Source: Circinella minor (taxonomy: Eukaryota > Mucoromycota > Mucoromycetes > Mucorales > Lichtheimiaceae). From it: a stretch of 17,899 bases of DNA. The number at the start of each line of letters is the position of its first letter. The stretch's first letter is position 1. Location of the stretch: the NCBI GenBank assembly GCA_016758965.1, contig JAEPRB010000484.1:1-17899 (forward strand). The letters run 5' to 3'. Positions 9,044 to 16,413 of the stretch are shown piece by piece. The notes beneath the pieces are model-generated. The model was given only the letters and a program-made list of their open reading frames with translations, was not told the origin of the DNA and ran no database searches. The position numbers and the translations under genes are program-made.

Positions 9044-10933
9044 ATGGACGATACTAAATTAACCATTTTACAATACTACTTGGACACATTAGAATACCCT
9101 ACAGGTATTACAAGACAACAACAAAGATACATTGATTCACAAAGCAAACATTATTTTGTTTACAACGATCGACTATATTGAAGAGACAAGGACAATAATC
9201 CACGCCTTGTATTGACTAAACAAGAAGCAAATAACGCCATTTATTTTCACCATTTTCATCCTATGGGTGTCCATTTTCTATTTTTTAACACATATCACAA
9301 GATTGCCAGACGCTATTATTGGGAAGGCATGAAGAAAGATATACAAGATGCCATTTCACGATGTGATCGCTGTCAAAAACAAGGAAAGCCAACTTTAAAT
9401 GAATTATTACACCCAATTCCTGTTGAGCCCACTCCTTGGTCAAGAGTAGTTTTAGACATAAAACATTTCAGACCTTCAAGAAAAGGCAATCGCTATGTAG
9501 TGGCCGCCATTGATGCATTTACAAAAACAGTTGAGGCCAAAGCATTAAGATATGCAAACAGTACTGAAATAAGTATATTTTTATACGAAGATGTCCTTTG
9601 TCACCATGGATGCCCATCCATTATAATCACAGACAATGGTCTTCCTTTTGCAAATAAACTTGTTGAAGAAGTATGCAAACAATTCTCCATAGAATGGCGT
9701 AGAGGAAGTTTTTACCATCCAGAATCACAGGGTATTATAGAGTGCTTTAACAGAAGTTTAGGACAATTATTAAAGAAAAGACCAATAGAAGAAAAAGATG
9801 ATTGGTGTTCCTATCTTGCAGCTAGCGTATTTGCATACCATACAATAGTACAAAATACTGTGAAAGTATCTCCGTTCAAATTATTATATAGAGTAGAAGC
9901 AAGAACTCCTTTCGACAATACCATAGAAGGTTCCAATATAACTGAAGAGTGGTCAGAAGAACAACTATCAAAAAGAATAGAAAAACAACTTGAGTTGCTA
10001 CAAAACATATGAAAGAATGCCTACGCGTCAATAAAAATATCACAAAAGAATCAAAAAGCCATGATAGAGAAGAAAATATTAGGAAAAAAGAAACATTTGA
10101 TGCAACCAGCTTTTGAGATAGGAGATACTGTACAAGTCTTTAAATCAATGGTTCAAACAAGTTTTAGTGGAAAGATAGACGAAACCTGGGATGGTCCTTT
10201 TATTGTGGTCGAGAAGAATAATAAAAGTGGTTATAAACTTGCATCTATGAAAGGAGAACCATTGAAAGGCACTGTTCATGGAAATCAATTAAGATCATAT
10301 AAATTGCCAAATGTACAATTCCGACCTTCTTTTACCTCTTCTAATCCAACTACTGATCATTTAAATCTCTTACAACACTTTAACAAGATGAATAGCAACA
10401 ATCAAAATAACAATTTCGAAGACTGGTTGTTCCCAGAATCAAACATTCAAGATTCAGACCCCGTTACTGATAATTCCATTGACATCGATGTCATTTTAAA
10501 TAACTTTGATACAGCGGTTTTCCAGACCGATACTGATCTTATTACAAAAGAACAAACATTGGTTATTGAAACAGAGACTACAACAGAATCCGCACCTAAT
10601 TCCAGGAGTGAGGACACATTAAGTGGGCTAGAGGATTATTTGCAACTAATGACGGGACTAAAACTATCCCTATACACCCAATCATTAATACAAGGACTGG
10701 TTTGGTATGAAACATACAGAGTAAACATCAAGAAAAATCGAGAAGAGGTAAGAAAAAATATAGCAAACGAGATTGCCGGTTCTGCCAATTTGAGTAAATT
10801 CATTAAAGGGAAATTTACAAAAGGAACAAAACAAATCCTAGAAGCTAATGGAGTTTTTTCAGAAGAGCTGCTAAACACCAAGAATCAATTCAGACAAAAA
10901 TCAGCACAAGAACTCAAGAAAAAGCTTAAATAA
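9044..10933 (+). pseudogene. Gypsy integrase with long C-terminal extension, two in-frame TGA
   Basis: Inserts the cDNA into the genome. One frame, 629 codons from ATG 9044, is interrupted by TGA at 9179-9181 (codon 46) and 10010-10012 (codon 323). The HHCC zinc domain has H72-x4-H77-x29-C107-x2-C110. The catalytic triad is D138 (VLDIKHF), D197 (ITDNG) and E233 (QGIIE), with 35 residues between the second D and E, the classical D,D(35)E spacing. After E the family usually reads RFN; here it is CFN (TGC at 9743-9745). The C-terminal domain shows EIGDTVQVFK and the GPF motif (W382, GPF 384-386). No chromodomain is visible; instead about 200 further residues follow, acidic first, then a charged helical part ending in KKLK. 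The start lies beyond a 250-nt spacer from RNase H. Confidence 0.88.
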
Positions 10934-10993
10934 ATCAATCAATTCACAATTAACTTCATTTCTACATAATATATCCCAAAACTTCATTCTCAT

Positions 10994-10996
<3 letters not shown>

Positions 10997-11025
<29 letters not shown>
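10997..11025. repeat. (AT)n microsatellite
   Basis: Uninterrupted alternating AT over 29 bases in the non-coding stretch after the integrase stop. A similar but shorter AT run lies inside the first Harbinger intron (about 916-931). Confidence 0.9.
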
Positions 11026-11028
<3 letters not shown>

Positions 11029-11171
11029 AAAACACATTATACTTTAACTCAAACCTATCTTCATCATAAAGATTAGTCAATAAACAAATGGTTAGATCAA
11101 AAGAAAAAAATTTAAGACATAAAAGGCAAAAGGGGTCATTAAACCATTACTATCACACTTAAGGGGAAAAT

Positions 11172-11314
11172 CTGGAACTCTTACAGATACCATTCCAGAT
11201 ACTATTGGAACTCTTCTAGATACCATTGTTAGTTTTCCAGATACTATTGGAGCTCTTCCAGATACCATTGTTACTTTTCCAAATACTATTGGAACTCTTC
11301 CAGCTACCATTGGA
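11172..11314. repeat. 21/42-bp minisatellite upstream of third gypsy frame
   Basis: About seven imperfect copies of a 21-bp unit (CCAGATACTATTGGAACTCTT) alternate with CCAGATACCATTGTTAGTTTT, making a 42-bp higher unit. Because 21 is a multiple of three, reading frames stay open on both strands; on + the frame would give PDTIGTLPDTIVSF repeats. There is no ATG for such a protein before 11414, so I treat it as non-coding. It ends about 70 bases before the TATA box of the next frame, so it may act as an upstream regulatory array. Confidence 0.8.
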
Positions 11315-11382
11315 ACTTCATACGAAAACTCATATGACACAAACAGCAAGGAGCTGGTGTTCAAAAAAAAAGAAAAAAAATG

Positions 11383-11392
11383 TATAAAAAGG
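11383..11392 (+). promoter_or_regulatory. TATA box of third gypsy frame
   Basis: TATAAAAAGG lies 63 bases before the ATG at 11456, a normal spacing for a fungal core promoter. An earlier in-frame ATG at 11414 is only about 22 bases downstream of the box and is likely to fall at or before the transcription start, so 11456 is the better start. Confidence 0.5.
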
Positions 11393-11455
11393 ACCTTATC
11401 ATACATCTTAAAAATGATAATTCTATTTCAAATTAGCTCCCTTTATTTATTAATC

Positions 11456-12000
11456 ATGAACCGTTCTACTTCTTCCACCCCATCGTCTTCAAGTAACTCC
11501 CAAATCAGTGAAACCGAATACATAGAAAATTACGGATGGGATAACAAAACACAAGAACAGTACCCCCAGATTTGGTCTCAAGAAAAAATCAAGTAATTCC
11601 CGAACTAACAATACAACTAAATGGAAATACACTGTTTCGATTCTTTGACCCTGATTTTATCCCTCCCCTAAAATTCTCAGAAGGTGATGAGCTACAGCTG
11701 GAAAACAGTTATTACTTTGACATTGTACCTAAAATAATAAAACTCAAAATGAATCAAGCAAAGTTTGTACAAGATATTATCCGAACAAAAAAAATACTCA
11801 CAAACTGCATTGCATATCATCTGTTACCAACGTTGTGGAAATTAAGTAATGAACATGAAAGAAAAGATTATATCAGAAATTATATTTTTACTCATCTCCA
11901 TGATACTTATGTCACTGGAGATCAAGAATTGCATATTCTAATTCTTAATTATTATAACAATCTTCTTGCGGCTGGATTCCCGCACATACTTCCTTCATAG
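11456..12000 (+). pseudogene. Unidentified third reading frame inside gypsy element, one frameshift
   Basis: I do not recognise this protein. It starts with MNRSTSSTPSSSSNS, a Ser/Thr-rich segment, then ETEYIENYGWDN. At an A-run (11583-11588) the frame moves from 2 to 1: the first frame stops at TAA 11594-11596, while frame 1 continues with NQVIPELTIQLNGN and runs to TAG 11998-12000. One lost A in that homopolymer would explain the break. The joined length would be about 180 residues. The second part is charged and leucine-rich (FFDPDFIPPL, LLPTLWKLSNEHERKDYI, ILILNYYNNLLAAGF), has no clear transmembrane segment or glycoprotein features, and so is not an obvious env. Its stop lies 27 bases before the presumed 3' LTR, so it belongs to the element. 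Confidence 0.6.
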
Positions 12001-12013
12001 GACGTGAATTTTT

Positions 12014-12027
12014 AAAGCTGGGGGACC
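12014..12027 (+). other. Candidate polypurine tract
   Basis: AAAGCTGGGGGA, mostly purines, directly precedes the presumed LTR start TGTTACATCC. In gypsy elements this tract primes plus-strand DNA synthesis next to the 3' LTR. Position and composition fit, though a pyrimidine pair interrupts it. Confidence 0.55.
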
Positions 12028-12371
12028 TGTTACATCCCTTTTTTCTCTTAGTTTTATATATATATCACCATGGGAAATTGGGAACCAAAATCCTAACAAT
12101 CCTAACAATCCTAACAAATCCTAACATCTTTTTATGTTACACACTTCCAAATTTGGTCAGAAAAAAATAAATCCTAACAATCCTAACAATCCTAACAAAT
12201 CCTAACGTTTTTTTTACGTTGCACACTTCCAAATTCGGTCAGAAAAAATTAAATCCTAACAATCCTGACAATCCTAACAAATCCTAACATTTTTTTTACG
12301 TTGCACATTTCCAAATTCGGTCAGAAAAAATTAAATCCTAACAATCCTGACAATCCTAACAAATCCTAACA
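12028..12371 (+). repeat. Presumed start of 3' LTR, right edge unclear
   Basis: TGTTACATCC follows the purine tract; TG at the LTR start and a TGTTAC opening are usual for Ty3/gypsy. No second copy is found upstream, so the LTR cannot be delimited by comparison. The tandem repeat beginning at 12088 may be inside the LTR or in flanking DNA. No clear CA end was chosen. Confidence 0.45.
12088..12371. repeat. Nested tandem repeat, 81-82-bp unit containing four TCCTAACAA units
   Basis: Units begin with AAATCCTAAC at 12088, 12169, 12251 and 12333, that is three full copies and the head of a fourth. Each unit opens with four near copies of a 9-10-bp motif (ATCCTAACA), followed by a T-rich run and a unique part reading CTTCCAAATTCGGTCAGAAA. 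Later copies share a CCTGAC variant, indicating recent duplication of the third unit into the fourth. The short motif loosely resembles, but is not, the CCCTAA telomere repeat. Confidence 0.9.
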
Positions 12372-12564
12372 ATTTCAAGTTACACATTGAACATTTCAAG
12401 GCCCCAAAGTTAAGTCACGGTCAATGTCTAGTACAGTGGACTGAAGGACAAAACGAACGATTTCATTGTATTGATGAATTTGAACATTATAAAAAAGTAA
12501 ATACGGAAAATATTTTATATGGATATATAAATAAAGGTGTGTCTGTGTGCATGTCGGATTGAAA
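12372..12564. other. Gene-free flank between gypsy element and CACTA-like element
   Basis: No coding potential or RNA gene seen. It must contain the junction between the gypsy 3' LTR and whatever it inserted into, and the left end of the CACTA-like element. The segment GGCCCCAAAGTTAAGTCACG near 12400 has a different composition from its surroundings and could be a terminal repeat, but the other end lies outside the window, so this cannot be tested here. Confidence 0.3.
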
Positions 12565-15500
12565 CTATATTTTACTAATCTTCCCAAGGGTAATATCTCC
12601 TGGAATCATTTCAGGATATACAACATAGTATCGGTCTGGATGGAGTGACGATTTTAGTAGTCCCGCGTAACCTCGAATGTTACTGGCATGGACAACGTAG
12701 AATTTGTCACTACGACTTGTATTTTCGCTTGTACGGTGTCCATATGGGACGCCTGTTTTCATCGCTCTTGGTGATGTGCCATACTTTGTCATTTGTAAAT
12801 TTCCATATATTTTCACCAAACATAAAGGGTGTTCACCAGCTATTGGAAATATTGCCAAAGTAAGTATTTATTTTAATAATTAATTCATTTTTATAATCAA
12901 ATCAACAACTATAAATGAACTAACCTCCTTCATAAGTGTGCGTGAAAAATAATATAAGCTCACCAAAGTATGTAGCCCATCCACCCCCTTTGATGCGAAG
13001 CCGAAGCTTAACGAGTGCATCCATTTTTTTTGCAGTACTTGGGAATTCTTGGCATCGATAGATGGTGTCAATCTTGAACAAACGTTCACTAACTCGAATA
13101 TTTTGATCCAAGGTGCTACGCCTAACACGGTTGTCAGGGAAATAATTATGCCAATACTTTTTGACATATCTTTCAAGGTTATATTTGGAATACGCATCAA
13201 GGGTTGAGAATTGAAAATCCCAAAGTTCAACTTGGTCGATACTAGGAGATTCGTCATCTTCTTCGTCACCTTCACTGCCTTTTTCGTCACTGCTGTCACC
13301 ATTGTCACTTTCCGCACCCTCCTCGCTTTCATTACCACTATCAAACTCTTCATCGATATCATTTTCAAAATTGTCAATAACAGTAGGTTGAATAACATAA
13401 AAGTTTTCCGGTTCTTCAGCATCATCGAGTACTTCTTCTTCTTCACCATATATGCGTTCAAAGGTACGTAACAGCAATTGACGCTTGATAATATTGGCAG
13501 CGTTGGCACCAGGAAGCACGCGCTGTTTGATATGGCGTTTGAAGAATCCTACAGTTTATATAAAATATATAAGCTCATCATAAAATCATAATTTAACACC
13601 AACATAATTTACAACATACCGATTGCGCGTTCGGCTGATCGTGTACTATACGCTCTGAGGGGACCTAACTTTGAGCAGATTGTATGTATATGGCGCAAGT
13701 AGTGGAAGTTGACATTGTTCATCATGTGGAGATGCCAGACATGTAGGTTCCTATCAAAACACATCCATTTTTTTTAAGTAAATGATGAATACATATATAA
13801 CTTTAACCAGTATAGTACTCACTCTTCAATATTAGCTATGTCATCATCATCGATTTCCCACAGAAGAGCTAACGTACATCCGATCACAAGTGACATCAAG
13901 GCTTGAACTTGTTCACTGTTGGCTGTATAGATATCCACCAAATTTTCGAATACCAAAGTTGGCACCACAATTTGCAAGAACATTATCCAGTCAACAGAGC
14001 GCATGAGACCTGCTTTTCGAGACACGTCTATTGATAGAAGGTAAATCAACATCAACTCCTAATTAATGTATATTTTCTTTTTTTCTTTTTACTTGATAAT
14101 AATATATACCTCTAAAGCTTCCTTCGAATATTGACGATGGAATAGTTCTCCCCGATTCAACAAGAGCACTCCCAATTTTTAAACACTTTTGCTTTGGCAA
14201 TCGAATAGTGGTATTGACATCAGTTTCGAAATCACCAGAAATCATGCTCCACAACTTCTTTGTCACATTTGCACCTATCAAATGCATCTCATCCAACCCA
14301 AAAAAAGAAGATCCATGGAATGACTTCAGCTTAGCAAACTCAGTTGCTTTTGCAATACCAAATTCCTATATTGGAAGAACAAGATATTAGTCCATAAGAT
14401 GGCGCTCAAAACTCAAAACATTTAACCATGATAGCCCTTACTTGATTTCCATATTTAAATTCATCATTGCTTCTTTCTTGAGGCATATTCACAGTCCCAG
14501 TATAATAACGTCCATTTCCTCTACCAGTTGGGCTGATGGATGATACACTCTTGATATGACATTGTCGACAACCATAACTTGAATTATGGCCTGAATGATG
14601 TATCAACTCCTGGACACCAACAATGTCACCAGATGCCAGTAACAGGTGTACCTTGACTTTGACCGCGCCGTTTGGAAATCTCACTTCCATTCCCGCATTC
14701 TCAAGGATAAATAATTCATTCATCAAAGGGTTCAAAAAACTGTACAAGTTTCCAGTGTGATCTGCCAGTATTATTGATACCTGTAACATATTTTTTTTCT
14801 TATACCTGGATATATTAAAAAAAAGTTAAGTATACATCACAAGTAATCAAGTTAAAATACATAATACAAAAAAAAATAATATGAATACTAACCTCTCATT
14901 TGGCGGCAGACTCAGAAATACTATATGCACAATTGTCATTTTAGAACTTCCTCCTTTGAAAGATGCAAATCCGTCGATGAACAATGATATAGCAAGATCC
15001 AAATCGTCCATGGATTGATTAGGGAAGAGGTTTGGCTTCAATTCCTTGTACACGGACCCATCAAATATATCTTTCAACATTCCAGGACTATGCTCTTGTG
15101 TCATAGTTTGGTAAAGCGAGGATCGGATTTCATTATTTGCAATGAAATATGCCAACTGTCTTGCAAGTAGGAAGTACGACATGGTTGCTATTGGCTTTCC
15201 GTTTGGACTAAACTGTTTTTCTTTGCACTTGCAAGGATGATTTGAAAATTGAGGGAAAAGCCGGCAACGGTTTGGGCACATACGGTACTTGGTCTCCTTG
15301 AGTTTGAACATTCTCTCCAGGCGAGCTTCACTCTTTGCAGGGCTAAACAATGGTATTTTATCTATTTTTTTGGTACGTTTTAGCATTACTTATTCATTAA
15401 TAAGTACTATAGAAACCTAGTGCTTACCAAACTCATCATCTACAATCCACTTGTTCAACATTAGCAGTAATGAATTATACCCAGCTCGACTGACATTATT

Positions 15501-16238
15501 CTCCTGCACCCAGCAATACAAGTCGTAGCTTTTGCGTTCGTGGTCTTATAATGTTAGCGGTGCATCAACAGATTCAATGATTGGACTATTTGTTGATAAG
15601 GGTGGCTCCAAATCCCAAGCATCGACATAAATGCCTTGAATTTCTTCTTCATCAATACCAATGGCTGACATATCATCCGAATCGTCATCTTCACTTTCTT
15701 CTTCGGTATAGTTATCATCAGTGTCATTATCAGTATCGTCACCATCACCAGCAATACCAAGGATTGGAATACCAAAAACAGTCGGAATAGTGGAGGCAGC
15801 ATGATGGATGGAATCAACAGGATGAGTAGTATCAACAGAACGAGTGGGAGGAGTTTCTAATTCTTGACCAACAAATGGTGCTTCGGGTAAACCAAAATCG
15901 AAATCGTCCATGTCCATGTTATTATTATTATGCTGGTGCAGATTAAAGGTAAGTCCATCTTCATTAACTTGGCCTTGTCCTATAGCTATAGGTTCTGCTT
16001 CTGGCAATTGTTCAGGATCATTAGCGACCGGTGCATATGTCTGTTCATAATGGTAATAAGGTGTATTGTTTCCAACTACATAGATCAAAAGGTCAGTATT
16101 AGGTGTAAGATAATGTATAGTAACTATATTATTTTAAACAATATTGACTGTACCACATGTTTCATAATGCGCTTGGAACCTCCGTTTATTATAAGGCAAG
16201 TTGCATTTCTCACAATATATATCTTTTGGATTGGGCAT
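12565..16238 (-). CDS. CACTA-like (Tnp2/KDZ type) transposase, nine exons, one in-frame TAA
   Basis: Exons on -: 16238-16154, 16075-15428, 15361-14893, 14805-14442, 14365-14110, 14027-13823, 13750-13620, 13548-12925, 12839-12565. All junctions are GT-AG and introns are 66-87 nt. The exons total 3057 nt, exactly 1019 codons including the stop. The N-terminus has a C2HC finger (C-x2-C-x11-H-x3-C). An acidic region follows; then comes the transposase core: candidate catalytic D374 in FIDGFASFKGG, LPPNERYKKKN, D461 in ASGDIVG with GCRQC, HLIGANVTKKLW, RSVDWIMFLQIVVPTLV and GPLRAYSTRSAERAIG. A second acidic region follows and the protein ends at PGDITLGKISKI. One lesion is seen: TAA 15548-15546 in exon 2, after which the frame continues unbroken (DHERKSYDLYCWV). 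Family is clear; placement between CACTA and KDZ subfamilies is not. Confidence 0.85.
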
Positions 16239-16288
16239 AATAAAAAAAAACTTGATGAATATAATGGTTGAATGGATTTACTTTAGGT

Positions 16289-16308
16289 CTTTTATAGGTT
16301 TTTTTATA
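16289..16308 (-). promoter_or_regulatory. TATA boxes of the transposase
   Basis: On - the sequence reads TATAAAAAAA (16308-16299) and TATAAAAG (16296-16289), about 50-60 bases upstream of the transposase ATG at 16238. The spacing fits a core promoter. The two boxes lie in the 175-bp region shared with the divergent gene. Confidence 0.5.
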
Positions 16309-16413
16309 GTGCTGCGCCTGAATTTAAATATTTATTTTGTTGCGTAGTACCATAATATCTCGTACGTAAGAACAACCTAACATACTTTAAAAAAGGGTAA
16401 AGGACATTCCAAC

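Larger units (their letters stand above)
4570..12400 (+). mobile_element. Ty3/gypsy LTR retrotransposon, 5' end lost, right edge approximate
   Basis: Gag, aspartic protease, reverse transcriptase, RNase H and integrase follow one another on +; the RT-before-INT order places the element in Ty3/gypsy. A purine tract and a TGTTACATCC start of the 3' LTR lie at 12014-12037. No copy of that LTR start occurs upstream of gag, so the 5' LTR is absent or too diverged to see. The right edge of the 3' LTR is uncertain, and 12400 is a guess based on the end of the tandem repeat. Multiple stops and frame changes show that the copy is dead or fed by other copies. Confidence 0.75.

Noticed and set aside
1060..10012. 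TGA read as a sense codon (alternative genetic code or programmed read-through)
   Set aside because: TAA and TAG also interrupt the same frames, frameshifts occur, and intact genes in the window end normally; decay is simpler.
11092..11406. Minus-strand 104-residue repeat protein over the minisatellite
   Set aside because: The open frame is a by-product of a 21-bp repeat; it overlaps the TATA box and has no promoter or family match.
12088..12371. CRISPR-like array or true telomere
   Set aside because: Spacers are repeated rather than unique, and the short unit is not CCCTAA; it is a nested tandem repeat in eukaryotic DNA.
12880..13509. Long minus-strand frame of about 209 codons overlapping exon 8 of the transposase
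   Set aside because: It is the alternative frame of the acidic exon 8; the spliced transposase frame has matching introns and conserved motifs.
14028..14109. Shorter introns (34 or 51 nt) between exons 5 and 6 of the transposase
   Set aside because: The 34-nt choice is too short and inserts a non-conserved segment; the 51-nt choice runs into a stop. The 82-nt intron joins SFR to DVSRKAGLMRSVDW as the family expects.
16386..16397. TTTAAAAAAGGG as TATA box of the unidentified plus-strand gene
   Set aside because: It is only 17 bases from the ATG, too close for a core promoter of a leader-containing transcript.
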